NCBI GenBank assembly: GCA_964483405.1
Contig: CAZABC010000028.1
Span: 1 to 30,414, forward strand
Origin: CAZABC01 sp964483405
GTDB lineage: Bacteria; Chloroflexota; Limnocylindria; Limnocylindrales; CSP1-4
DNA length: 30,414 nt
Direction: 5' to 3'
Position numbers and translations under genes: made by a program. This document shows positions 15,938 to 25,674 of this stretch, in pieces (position 1 is the stretch's first letter; each line of letters starts with the position of its first letter). The notes beneath the pieces were generated by a model that did no database searches, was not told where the DNA came from, and saw nothing but the letters and a program-made list of their open reading frames with translations.

Positions 15938-16941
15938 CGCGGACCCAGCGAGGCCGGCAGGAGCTCGGCGTGGGAGCCCGGGGCGAAGTCGTCGAAGGAC
16001 TGGCGCCAGGTGGATCCCGGCCAGCGGTACTCGACCCGACCTGCGCGCGGGTGGAAGACGGCCGTGTAGAGCGTCCCGAAGTGGCCGTTCCCGGCGCTGT
16101 CGCGAAGCGGCGGCACGAGGAACGCCTCGACGAACCGCTCCGGGGTCATGGCCGGGTCGTCGAGGAGCGCCCGGACGAGTCCCTCACGCTCGTGCGAGCG
16201 GGTCAGGGCCGTGTACTCGGGCCAGTCGAGGACGTCCTGGTGGTTGGTCGCGACCGGGGTCCGGGCGAACACCGGCCGGCGGTCGGGGGCGAGGTACGCG
16301 GTGACGACCTCGCCGGCCGCGTCGACGAGGGTCAGGTTGTGGGCGAGCTGGTACGGCAGCCGGTCGAGCGCGTCGGTCGCCTCGCGGACGTCGCGACACG
16401 TCTCGAGCAGATAGCGGACGACGAGCGGGATCCCGAAGCCACGCCCGTGCGCCCGCCGCCCGCCGAACGTCAGCGAGACGGCCAGGCCGTCGTCGTTCAT
16501 CCCGTCGAGCAGGCCCCACAGCAGGTCGCTCATCCCGATGACCCGACCGCGGGTCCAGGCGGTCCACCACAGTACGCCCTCGAGGCGCTCGGCGAGGTAG
16601 TCGTAGTTCCGGACGAGGACGGGGCCGTCCGGCCCGGCGATGACGCCCTGCGAGCACGCGGAGAGGAACGGGGGTGGCTCGACGAGGGCGAGCATCCGGG
16701 CGGCGAGGTCCCCGCCCCCGGCGAGCGCGCAGAGCCGCTCAAACGTCGGGATGAGCTCGGGCATGTGCTCGGCGAGCATCCCGACGGCCGCGCCGTACGA
16801 CGGCCGGGCGGCGTCACCCTCCTGGAGGAACCAGTCGCGGTAGGCCGGCCAACGCTCGGCGAACAGCCCGGCCCAGATCGGACCGGGCTGCGCCTCGGCG
16901 AGGGCCCGGAAGGTGAACGGCGCGAGCGGAACGGTGCTCAT
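15934..16941 (-). CDS. C45-type Ntn-hydrolase (acyl-CoA:6-APA acyltransferase-like)
   Basis: A 335-residue member of the acyltransferase/linear amide hydrolase group of Ntn-hydrolases. The likely nucleophile Cys is at about 96 in FLSACSQGV, followed by the family pattern GPVLVRNYDY, then GMNDDGLAVSLTFGG and a late NLTLVDAAGEVVTAYL. In this family the residues before the Cys are removed by self-processing, leaving a small N-terminal subunit; here that would be about 95 residues. No signal peptide is seen, so action is probably cytoplasmic. The substrate is unknown; amides of amino acids or N-acyl compounds are typical. ATG 16941 lies 22 nt after the dnaK stop without a good ribosome binding site. 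It begins the insert between dnaK and dnaJ. Confidence 0.82.
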   Translation of the reverse strand: MSTVPLAPFTFRALAEAQPGPIWAGLFAERWPAYRDWFLQEGDAARPSYGAAVGMLAEHMPELIPTFERLCALAGGGDLAARMLALVEPPPFLSACSQGVIAGPDGPVLVRNYDYLAERLEGVLWWTAWTRGRVIGMSDLLWGLLDGMNDDGLAVSLTFGGRRAHGRGFGIPLVVRYLLETCRDVREATDALDRLPYQLAHNLTLVDAAGEVVTAYLAPDRRPVFARTPVATNHQDVLDWPEYTALTRSHEREGLVRALLDDPAMTPERFVEAFLVPPLRDSAGNGHFGTLYTAVFHPRAGRVEYRWPGSTWRQSFDDFAPGSHAELLPASLGPR

Positions 16942-16963
16942 CCGGGGCGCCGGGGCGGTCCGC

Positions 16964-18895
<1,932 letters not shown>

Positions 18896-18921
18896 CTGCG
18901 TGGTGGCTCCTGTGCGGTCGG

Positions 18922-19533
18922 TCAGTGCGACGGTGGGGTGGACGGGGGTTCGGTGGTCGGGTCGGACGACCCGGGGGCGACTTCGCCGGCGGCGACGGCG
19001 ACGAGGGCGGGCCGGATGACCTTGTCGCGGAGGCGGTAGCCGCGGCGGACCTCCTCGACGACGGTGCCGTCGGGCCGGCCGCTCCCGGCGACCGACGCGA
19101 TCGCCTCGTGCTGGCGCGGGTCGAACGGGGTGCCCGGTGCGGCCGGGATCGGGGCGACGCCCTCGCTCTCGAGGAGCTGGCGCAGCTTGCGGTCGATCGC
19201 CCCGACGCCGTCCGCCCAGGCATCGTCGGCGAGCGCTGCCGGACGCGCCTCGATGGCGAGGTCGAAGTCGTCGGCGAGGGCGATGACCTTGGCGATCAGA
19301 CCCTCGGCGGCGAGGCCGAGCGACGCCTCGCGCTCCTCGGCCGTCCGCCGCTTGAAGTTCTGGAACTCGGCGCGCTCGCGCTGGAGCGCCGCGAGGTACT
19401 CGTCGGCCTTGCCGCGGGCGCCCTCGAGCTCGCCCTTGAGCCGCTCGATGTCGGCCAGCAGCTTCGTCGGCGAGACGTCGATCTCGTCGGCGCGCTCCTC
19501 GGCGCGGGTGCGGTGCGGTCGGTGGGTGGTCAT
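18922..19533 (-). CDS. grpE: Nucleotide exchange factor GrpE
   Basis: GrpE releases ADP from DnaK. The 203-residue protein has a charged N-terminus, a long helical segment (about 25-70, LLADIERLKGELEGARGKADEYLAALQRERAEFQNFKRRTAEE) that should form the dimeric coiled coil, then VIALADDFDLAIEA and a C-terminal beta domain with FDPRQHEAIASV and GTVVEEVRRGYRLRDKVIRPALV. The start MTTHRPHR (ATG 19533) is 37 nt after hrcA and places the family core correctly; the longer open frame upstream overlaps hrcA and is not credible. Confidence 0.95.
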   Translation of the reverse strand: MTTHRPHRTRAEERADEIDVSPTKLLADIERLKGELEGARGKADEYLAALQRERAEFQNFKRRTAEEREASLGLAAEGLIAKVIALADDFDLAIEARPAALADDAWADGVGAIDRKLRQLLESEGVAPIPAAPGTPFDPRQHEAIASVAGSGRPDGTVVEEVRRGYRLRDKVIRPALVAVAAGEVAPGSSDPTTEPPSTPPSH

Positions 19534-19570
19534 CGTCGTTCGGTCTCGCTCGTGCGGCTCCGGCTGGCGG

Positions 19571-20641
19571 TCAGGCGTACAGGTGGTCGACGAGCTCGTC
19601 CATGAGCCCCGACACGAACCGGACGGTGCCGATGGCGTGCGGGTAGGCGAGCCGGGTCGGGCCGAGGACCCCGACGACCCCGACGGCCCGGCCGGGCCGG
19701 CCGTACGGGGCGAGGACGAGGGCGACCTCGGACATCTCCTCGGTCGCGTTCTCGTGGCCGATGAAGACCTGGACGCTGCCGGGATCGACCGCGGCGACCC
19801 GGCCGAGCAGCTGGGCGAGGTAGGTCCGGTCCTCGAGCGCCGAGAACACCCGTCGGAGCTTGTCACCCTCGGCGAACTCGGGCGCCTCCATGACGTTCCG
19901 GAGGCCGTCGCTGTAGACGTCCTCGACGGCCGCGTCGTCGTACTCGCGCATGACCCGGACGGCCCGCTCGCCGACGCGTCGGAGGAGCGGGGTGTCGGGG
20001 GCGTCGGCCGGCAGCGCCTCGAGCCGCCGCTCGAAGGCATCGGCGGTCTGGCCGGCCGACAGCTCCGAGAGACGGTTCGCGATCGCGGTCAGCCGGGTCT
20101 CCTCGACCGCGCCGTCGAGGGTGACCATCACCTGCTTGATCGTGCCCTCGCGGAAGACGAGGATCAGGCTGGCGAGCCGTTCCTGGAGCCCGACGAGGTC
20201 GACCCGGCGGAGGCGAGCGGCGCGGGGCTTGGCCGGGGTGGCGATGCCGGCGGCGCGGGTGACGGTCGCGAGCGTCGAGGCGGCGAGGCGGAACCAGTGC
20301 TCGCTCGCGTACTCCACCTGTCCGAACTGGTGCCGGATCATCAGCTGCTCGACGACCGGCAGCGGCATCGCGTCGACGACGGACTCGACGTACCAGCGGT
20401 AGCCGGCGTCGGTCGGGGTCCGCCCGGCGGAGGTGTGCGGGTGGGTCAGCAGGCCGGCGGCCTCGAGCTCGGCGAGGATGTTCCGGACGGTCGCCGAGGA
20501 CACGCCGATGCGGTACCGGTCGACGAGCGTCTGCGAGCCGACCGGCTGGGCGGTAGCGATGTGCTCCTCGATGACCGCCCGCAGGATCGCCTGGTGGCGG
20601 AGGTCGAGCGGGCCGCTCGAGCGGCGGATCCGTCGCGCCAT
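19571..20641 (-). CDS. hrcA: Heat-inducible transcription repressor HrcA
   Basis: HrcA represses class I heat-shock genes by binding CIRCE, and depends on GroEL for activity in characterised species. The 356-residue protein has an N-terminal winged helix (about 12-80) with RHQAILRAVIEEHIATAQPVGS, the recognition region GVSSATVRNILAELEAAGLL and SAGRTPTDAGYRWYV. A GAF-like and dimerisation domain follows, including ASEHWFRLAAS and VYSDGLRNVMEAPEF, and the end is GPTRLAYPHAIGTVRFVSGLMDELV. A perfect CIRCE lies 52 nt upstream of its ATG, so it is predicted to autoregulate itself and grpE-dnaK. Confidence 0.97.
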   Translation of the reverse strand: MARRIRRSSGPLDLRHQAILRAVIEEHIATAQPVGSQTLVDRYRIGVSSATVRNILAELEAAGLLTHPHTSAGRTPTDAGYRWYVESVVDAMPLPVVEQLMIRHQFGQVEYASEHWFRLAASTLATVTRAAGIATPAKPRAARLRRVDLVGLQERLASLILVFREGTIKQVMVTLDGAVEETRLTAIANRLSELSAGQTADAFERRLEALPADAPDTPLLRRVGERAVRVMREYDDAAVEDVYSDGLRNVMEAPEFAEGDKLRRVFSALEDRTYLAQLLGRVAAVDPGSVQVFIGHENATEEMSEVALVLAPYGRPGRAVGVVGVLGPTRLAYPHAIGTVRFVSGLMDELVDHLYA

Positions 20642-20692
20642 GTGCCGGTGTGAGTCCCTTCGGGGCGGGCCGTCGTCGGTCCGTCCGCTGGG

Positions 20693-20719
20693 TTAGCACT
20701 CTACCTATGCGAGTGCTAA
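20693..20719 (-). promoter_or_regulatory. CIRCE operator (HrcA binding site)
   Basis: TTAGCACTC (20693-20701), 9-nt spacer, GAGTGCTAA (20711-20719): a perfect match to the known CIRCE consensus inverted repeat. It lies just downstream of the predicted transcription start and upstream of hrcA, the standard layout for HrcA control of hrcA-grpE-dnaK. The palindrome also forms a hairpin in the leader mRNA. Confidence 0.98.
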
Positions 20720-20731
20720 CGTCGTGACGGC

Positions 20732-20761
20732 ATGGTAGCAGTCGCCGGGTCCGAGTGTCAA
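20732..20761 (-). promoter_or_regulatory. Promoter of hrcA-grpE-dnaK
   Basis: On the minus strand consensus TTGACA (20756-20761) is followed by an 18-nt spacer and TACCAT (20732-20737), preceded by TGC, an extended -10. Predicted initiation near 20725 places CIRCE in the first bases of the transcript, where HrcA would block the promoter. The -35 begins 16 nt after the hemW stop, so hemW read-through may also contribute. Confidence 0.8.
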
Positions 20762-20776
20762 CGCGCGGCGGGCCGA

Positions 20777-22000
20777 TCAGACGATCCGGGCGAAGACCTC
20801 GTTCGAGAGGAGCCGCCCGCGGGTCGTCAGCCGGAGCCGATCCCCCACCCGCTCGACCAGCCCGGCCGGCTCGGCCCAGGCGACCGCATCGCGGAGCGGC
20901 GGCCGCGTGGCCAGGTCGACCGGGACGCCCGCGTCGAGCCGCAGCCCGAGGACGATCCGCTCGGCTTCGGCCTCGGCGGCGGTCGGGTGGGTCGCTCCCC
21001 CCGGTGGGAGCCGCGGCCGGGCCCCGTCGGCGGGTCGGAGCGCTGCCAGGTACGGCTCGAGCGCGGCGGCGTTCCAGCGCCGGATCGCCCCGTCGAAGGC
21101 GTGGGCGCCGAGACCGATCGCCTCGACCGGGAGGCGCTCCCAATACGCCAGGTTGTGGCGGCTCTCGTGGCCCGGGCGCGCCCAGTTCGAGACCTCGTAG
21201 CCGCGGTAGCCGGCTGCGGCGAGCCGCTCGGTCGCGACGAGATAGGCGTCCGCCGCCCGGTCCTCGTCCCCGGCGCCGCGGGCCACCGCCCGCCAGCGCC
21301 GGGCGCCCGGGGTCGTCGGCAGGTGGTCGCCGCCGGGGCCGGTCAGACCCTCGGCATCGGGGTCGTCGAGGGTGAGCGCGTACAGCGACAGGTGGTCGGG
21401 CTCGAGCGAGATGGCGGCCTCCAGCGTCGACGCCCAGCTCGCCGCGGTCTGGCCCGGCACGTCGTAGAGCAGGTCGATGCCGATCGAGTCGATCCGCGCG
21501 GCCCGGGCCGCCCGGACGGCCACGGCGACGTCGTCCGGACCGTGCCGCCGACCGAGCCGCCGGAGCTCGGCCGGCACGAGGCTCTGGGCCCCGAGGCTGA
21601 GCCGGGTGACACCGGCGGCGCGCTGGCCGACCGGGTCGCCGCGATCGTCGGGTCCCGGGTTCGCCTCGAGGGTGACCTCCGCACCGGGCGCGAGCCCGAA
21701 CCGCGTCCGGACCCGCGCGACGAGCCCGGCGATCGCGTCGGCCGGGAGCAGCGACGGCGTGCCGCCGCCGAGGTACAGCGAGCGGAGCGGCGGCCGGACG
21801 CCCGGCGGGCCCCAGGCGGCGTCGAGCGCGTCCGCCCGCAGCTCGAGCTCGACCGCGAGCGCCTCGAGATAGGCGGCCACCCGGGCGCGCGGGCCGCGCG
21901 CGGCGGCGCCCGCGAGGACGACGAAGTCGCAGTACGGGCAGAGCGAGACGCAGAACGGGACGTGGACGTAGAGCCCGACCGGGGGCGCCGCCCCGCTCAC
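20777..22000 (-). CDS. hemW: Heme chaperone HemW-like radical SAM protein
   Basis: HemW (formerly HemN-like) is a radical-SAM protein that binds heme and delivers it to membrane respiratory enzymes; true coproporphyrinogen dehydrogenase HemN is the look-alike. The 407-residue protein starts SGAAPPVGLYVHVPFC and has CVSLCPYC (Cys 17, 21, 24) without the extra Cys that HemN carries after this motif: the next residues are DF. Then come LYLGGGTPSLLP, TLEANPGP, GVTRLSLGAQSL, IGIDLLYDVPGQT and a conserved HNLAYW, and a winged-helix-like C-terminus (LRLTTRGRLLSNEVF). GTG 22000 overlaps the CPBP stop as GTGA. The position between lepA and hrcA matches Bacillus. Confidence 0.92.
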   Translation of the reverse strand: MSGAAPPVGLYVHVPFCVSLCPYCDFVVLAGAAARGPRARVAAYLEALAVELELRADALDAAWGPPGVRPPLRSLYLGGGTPSLLPADAIAGLVARVRTRFGLAPGAEVTLEANPGPDDRGDPVGQRAAGVTRLSLGAQSLVPAELRRLGRRHGPDDVAVAVRAARAARIDSIGIDLLYDVPGQTAASWASTLEAAISLEPDHLSLYALTLDDPDAEGLTGPGGDHLPTTPGARRWRAVARGAGDEDRAADAYLVATERLAAAGYRGYEVSNWARPGHESRHNLAYWERLPVEAIGLGAHAFDGAIRRWNAAALEPYLAALRPADGARPRLPPGGATHPTAAEAEAERIVLGLRLDAGVPVDLATRPPLRDAVAWAEPAGLVERVGDRLRLTTRGRLLSNEVFARIV

Positions 22001-22773
22001 GACCGGCGCCCGTCGGCCTCCCGCGGGTCCCGGCCGTCGCGTCCGCCGATCGTCCGCCAGCCGTCGGGGACCATCCGCGCCTTCTCGATCTCCTCGTCCT
22101 CCGCACCGGGCGGCAGGGCGTGGCCGGCGTGGCCGGTCGCGAGGAACACCGAGAAGCGGGTGATCCCGTGGCCGATGATCGCCGCGCCGATCCCGCCGGT
22201 GGCGACCGTCAGCCAGCCGCCGACGAGGCCGATCGCGAGCGACAGGACGAGCAGGTACGGGCCCCGGCCGGTGGCGCCGCTGCGGGTCGCGAGGGTGTAG
22301 ACGATCGCCTGGATCACGATCGCGACCCATGGGTCGAGCCCGGCGAGGAGCAGGAAGCCGAGCAGGATGCCCCGGAACGTCGTCTCGTCGATGACCGCGG
22401 TCAGGATGGCGTTGACGAGGGCGCCGGGGTACGAGGAGAGGCTCGGCCAGCGCATCCGGTGGTAGCGCAGCCAGGCGAAGACCGCCGCCTGGGCGAAGCC
22501 GAAGGCGCCATAGACGAACCCGGCGAGGAGGGCCGCGTTCCGGTCGCCGAGGCCGAGGCCGAGCTCCCCGGTCGCGTCGGGATGGATGAGCATGGCCGCC
22601 GCCGCGAGCCCCAGCCCGAGGAGGTACCAGGCCAGCCGGCCGCGGAGCGACGGCCGCTCGCCGTCGACGACCTCGTCGTACTCGGCGGCGCCGAACCGCT
22701 CGGCATCGAGGCGCAGGAGGATGAGCAGCCCGCCCAGGCCGACGGTCATCAGCGCCCGGAGTGTGTCCTCCAC
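21997..22773 (-). CDS. CPBP-family-like membrane protein, probably degenerate
   Basis: A 258-residue protein with six to eight hydrophobic segments. It resembles the CPBP intramembrane protease family: DETTFRG (129-135) corresponds to motif 1 EExxxR, and GHGITRF (about 201-207) to the third motif with its His. The expected Phe-x3-His motif between them is not found; the corresponding stretch is IVYTLATRSG, with no His. The first Glu is Asp, and the HxxxN position ends in Arg. It may therefore be a non-proteolytic relative. GTG 22773 has GGAGG upstream and is 22 nt after lepA; its stop overlaps hemW. A soluble charged tail of about 40 residues ends the protein. Confidence 0.75.
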   Translation of the reverse strand: MEDTLRALMTVGLGGLLILLRLDAERFGAAEYDEVVDGERPSLRGRLAWYLLGLGLAAAAMLIHPDATGELGLGLGDRNAALLAGFVYGAFGFAQAAVFAWLRYHRMRWPSLSSYPGALVNAILTAVIDETTFRGILLGFLLLAGLDPWVAIVIQAIVYTLATRSGATGRGPYLLVLSLAIGLVGGWLTVATGGIGAAIIGHGITRFSVFLATGHAGHALPPGAEDEEIEKARMVPDGWRTIGGRDGRDPREADGRRS

Positions 22774-22795
22774 GATCCCTCCGCCCGTCCGGCCC

Positions 22796-24604
22796 CTACG
22801 CCTCGTCCATCCGGAGCATCGCCAGGAAGGCCTCCTGCGGGATCTCCACGGAGCCGACCCGCTTCATCCGCGCCTTCCCCTCCTTCTGCTTCTCGAGGAG
22901 CTTGCGCTTCCGGGTGATGTCGCCACCGTAGCACTTCGCGAGGACGTTCTTCCGCATCGCCCGGATCGTCTCCCGGGCGACGACGCGCGACCCGATGGCG
23001 GCCTGGACGGGCACCTCGAACATCTGGCGCGGGATCAGCTCCTTGAGCTTCGCGGCCAGCTGGCGGCCGACGTACGGCGCCTTGTCGCGGTGGGTGATGA
23101 GGCTCAGGGCGTCGACCGGCTCGCCGTTGACGAGGACATCGAGCTTGACGAGGTCGGCGACCCGGTAGCCGATCTCCTCGTAGTCCATCGAGGCGTAGCC
23201 CGCGGAGCGGCTCTTGAGCTGGTCGAAGTAGTCGACGATGAGCTCCGACAGCGGCATCTCGAAGGTGAGCACGACCCGCTGCGGGTCGAGGTACTCCATC
23301 GTCTCGAAGATGCCGCGGCGGTTCGTCGAGAGCTCCATGAGCGCGCCGATGTACGAGGCCGGCGTCACCACGCTCAGCTTCACCCACGGCTCCTCGATCG
23401 TCTCGATCTCGCCGACGGGTGGCAGCTTCGCCGGGTTGTCGATCGCGACCCGCTCGCCACCGAGGAGGTTGACCCGGTACTCGACCGACGGCGCGGAGGC
23501 GATCAGGTCGAGGCTGAACTCGCGCTCGAGCCGCTCCTGGACGATCTCCATGTGGAGGAGGCCGAGGAAGCCGCAGCGGAAGCCGAACCCGAGCGCGACC
23601 GAGCTCTCCGGCTCGAAGCTGAACGACGCGTCGTTGAGATGGAGCTTCTCGAGGGCCTCCCGCAGGAGCGGGTAGTCCTCGCCCGAAAGCGGGTAGAGCC
23701 CGGCGAAGACGAGGCTCTTCGCCGCCTGGTAGCCGGGCAGCGGCTCCGCGGCCGGGCGGGCGGCGACGGTGATCGTGTCGCCGACCTGGGCGTCGCGGAC
23801 GCTCTTGAGGCCGGTCGCGACGTAGCCGACCTCGCCGGCGACGAGCTCGGCGACAGGGACGAGCTGCGGTCGGAACACCCCGAGCTCGAGCAGCTCGGAG
23901 GTGGCCCCGGACGCCATCAGCTTGATCGTGTCGCGTTCGTGGAGCCGACCCGACTCGAGCCGGACGTAGACGACGACGCCCTTGTAGGCGTCGTAGTGCG
24001 AGTCGAAGACGAGGGCCCGGAGCGGCGCCTCGGGGTCGCCCTTCGGCGGCGGGATGCGGGCGACGATCGCCTCGAGGATCGCGTCGATGCCGGTCCCGTC
24101 CTTGGCCGAGGCCAGGAGGACCTCCTCGCGCGGGATCGCCAGGACGTTCTCGAGCTCCTCCATCACGACGTCGGGCTGGGCCGACGGCAGGTCGATCTTG
24201 TTGAGGACCGGGATGATCGTCAGCCCTTCGCGCAGGGCGAGGTGGACGTTCGCGAGCGTCTGGGCCTCGATCCCCTGGGCGGCGTCGACGACGAGGAGGG
24301 CCCCCTCGCAGGCCTGCAGGCTGCGGCTGACCTCGTAGCTGAAGTCGACGTGCCCGGGCGTGTCGATGAGGTTGAGCCCGTAGCGCAGGCCGTCGTGCGC
24401 GGTGTGCTCGAGGCGGACCGCGCGGGCCTTGATCGTGATGCCCCGTTCGCGCTCGAGGTCCATCGAGTCGAGGACCTGGCTCGTCATCTGCCGCGAGTCG
24501 ATCGTGTGGGTCAGCTCGAGGAGCCGATCGGCGAGCGTCGACTTGCCGTGGTCGATGTGGGCGATGATCGAGAAGTTGCGTAGGCGCTCCTGGGGGATCC
24601 TCAC
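22796..24604 (-). CDS. lepA: Elongation factor 4 (LepA)
   Basis: LepA is a translational GTPase related to EF-G, implicated in back-translocation or 30S biogenesis. The 602-residue protein is full length. G1 is AHIDHGKST (15-23), followed by the switch ERGITIKA, G3 DTPGHVDFSYEV and G4 NKIDLP. Domain II, domain III and domain V lead to the LepA-specific C-terminus with VLAKCYGGDITRKRKLLEKQKEGKARMK. The start is GTG 24604, with no Shine-Dalgarno; a TACACT box 8 nt upstream suggests a leaderless transcript. It is the first minus-strand gene of the lepA-CPBP-hemW group. Confidence 0.97.
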   Translation of the reverse strand: MRIPQERLRNFSIIAHIDHGKSTLADRLLELTHTIDSRQMTSQVLDSMDLERERGITIKARAVRLEHTAHDGLRYGLNLIDTPGHVDFSYEVSRSLQACEGALLVVDAAQGIEAQTLANVHLALREGLTIIPVLNKIDLPSAQPDVVMEELENVLAIPREEVLLASAKDGTGIDAILEAIVARIPPPKGDPEAPLRALVFDSHYDAYKGVVVYVRLESGRLHERDTIKLMASGATSELLELGVFRPQLVPVAELVAGEVGYVATGLKSVRDAQVGDTITVAARPAAEPLPGYQAAKSLVFAGLYPLSGEDYPLLREALEKLHLNDASFSFEPESSVALGFGFRCGFLGLLHMEIVQERLEREFSLDLIASAPSVEYRVNLLGGERVAIDNPAKLPPVGEIETIEEPWVKLSVVTPASYIGALMELSTNRRGIFETMEYLDPQRVVLTFEMPLSELIVDYFDQLKSRSAGYASMDYEEIGYRVADLVKLDVLVNGEPVDALSLITHRDKAPYVGRQLAAKLKELIPRQMFEVPVQAAIGSRVVARETIRAMRKNVLAKCYGGDITRKRKLLEKQKEGKARMKRVGSVEIPQEAFLAMLRMDEA

Positions 24605-24612
24605 GAGGCGGG

Positions 24613-24618
24613 AGTGTA
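24613..24618 (-). promoter_or_regulatory. Candidate -10 box for a leaderless lepA transcript
   Basis: TACACT on the minus strand ends 8 nt before the lepA GTG, in a 78-nt spacer that offers no ribosome binding site. No -35 is visible. The spacer also contains CCGGTACCGG (24620-24629) and overlapping GC inverted repeats that could end the EamA transcript. Confidence 0.4.
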
Positions 24619-24682
24619 GCCGGTACCGGTCGCCGGACCGGCCGGCTCGTCGAGGCGACCCTGGCCGGGGCAGCGGATGGCG

Positions 24683-25543
24683 TCAGACCTGGACGAGGGT
24701 GACGATCGCCACCCCGACGAGGACGGCGACGACGCCGACGCCCTGGAGCCGGGTCAGCCGCTCGCCGAAGACGATGAACCCGCCGACCGCGGCCATCGCC
24801 GCGAACTGCGACGCGAGGACCGCGGCGATCGCGATCGAGTCCTGGGCGCCGACCGTGTAGATCGCCGTCCCGACGACCTCGCCGACACCCGCGACGATCA
24901 CGAGCGGAACGACGGACCGGACGATCCGGAGGCGGCCCCGGAGGGCGAGGGGCACGGTGACCGCGACGACCCCGACGAGCCGGGCGGCGAGAGCGACCCA
25001 GGCGACCGGCAGCTCGGCGACCGCGAGCGCCGACGTCACGAGGCCGGTCGCGAACACGAACGCGGCGATGACGGCGAGGATCGCCGCTCGCCGGTCGTCG
25101 GCGTGCGGCCGGCCCCCGAGCTCGCCCGCGTCGCGCGGGCCCGTGGCGGACAGGACGACGCCGACGACGATGATCCCGAGCGCCGCTGCCGTCGCGAGCC
25201 CGATCGGGTCGCCGATGACGACCGCGATGACCGCCGCGATCGCGCCCTCGGTCGAGACGATCGGCGCGACGAGCGAGATCCGGCCGATCCGGAGCGCCGT
25301 GTAGTTGATCAGGAGGCCGAGGACGTACGCGGCGCCGGCGAAGAGCATGAGGGCGACCGGGCCCGCCTCGACCGGCCCCTCGGGTCGCGAGAGGGCCGCG
25401 GGGACGGCGGCAGCGACCGCGCCCACGAGCATGACCCAGCCGAGGTGTGACCATGCCCCGATCCGGCGGGTCGAGCCGGCGGAGGCGATGGTCGCGAGCG
25501 CCCAGCACAGGGCGGCGGCGAGGCCACCGATGACGGCGATCAC
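24683..25543 (-). CDS. EamA/DMT-family permease
   Basis: A 286-residue membrane protein with about ten hydrophobic segments arranged as two repeats of five, typical of the drug/metabolite transporter superfamily. Family-like features are the N-terminal GGLAAALCWALATIASAGSTRR and the repeat ends INYTALRIGRISLVAPI(V) and IYTVGAQDSIAIAAVLASQ, followed by FGERLTRLQGVGVVAVLVG. A polar loop (about 132-152) separates the halves. Substrate cannot be predicted. The start is GTG 25543, divergent from rpsT. It is inserted between rpsT and lepA relative to the Bacillus order. Confidence 0.88.
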   Translation of the reverse strand: MIAVIGGLAAALCWALATIASAGSTRRIGAWSHLGWVMLVGAVAAAVPAALSRPEGPVEAGPVALMLFAGAAYVLGLLINYTALRIGRISLVAPIVSTEGAIAAVIAVVIGDPIGLATAAALGIIVVGVVLSATGPRDAGELGGRPHADDRRAAILAVIAAFVFATGLVTSALAVAELPVAWVALAARLVGVVAVTVPLALRGRLRIVRSVVPLVIVAGVGEVVGTAIYTVGAQDSIAIAAVLASQFAAMAAVGGFIVFGERLTRLQGVGVVAVLVGVAIVTLVQV

Positions 25544-25572
25544 GCCCGGAGTATGGCGGCCGGGCCGCCTGC

Positions 25573-25601
25573 TTGGCCGGGGCGGTCGCCTCTGCTACCA
25601 T
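25573..25601 (+). promoter_or_regulatory. Promoter of rpsT
   Basis: TTGGCC (25573-25578), 17-nt spacer, TACCAT (25596-25601), with TGC immediately before the hexamer as an extended -10. The TGCTACCAT core is identical to the hrcA promoter in this window. Predicted start near 25608 gives a leader of about 65-70 nt before the rpsT TTG. The rest of the 131-nt divergent spacer shows nothing further. Confidence 0.65.
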
Positions 25602-25674
25602 TCGCGGTCGCGCCCGCGCGGCTCCCTCGCGCCGGCATCCGAACACCCGCACCGCAGCACACGAGGTCGCTCCC

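Noticed and set aside
19863..22106. Minus-strand frame spanning hrcA, CIRCE and hemW
   Set aside because: Passes through the promoter and CIRCE and is frame-shifted relative to HrcA and HemW; Arg/Pro/Gly-rich shadow.
24620..24629. CCGGTACCGG palindrome as a regulator binding site before lepA
   Set aside because: Short GC palindromes are common by chance at this base composition and there is no second copy near another promoter.
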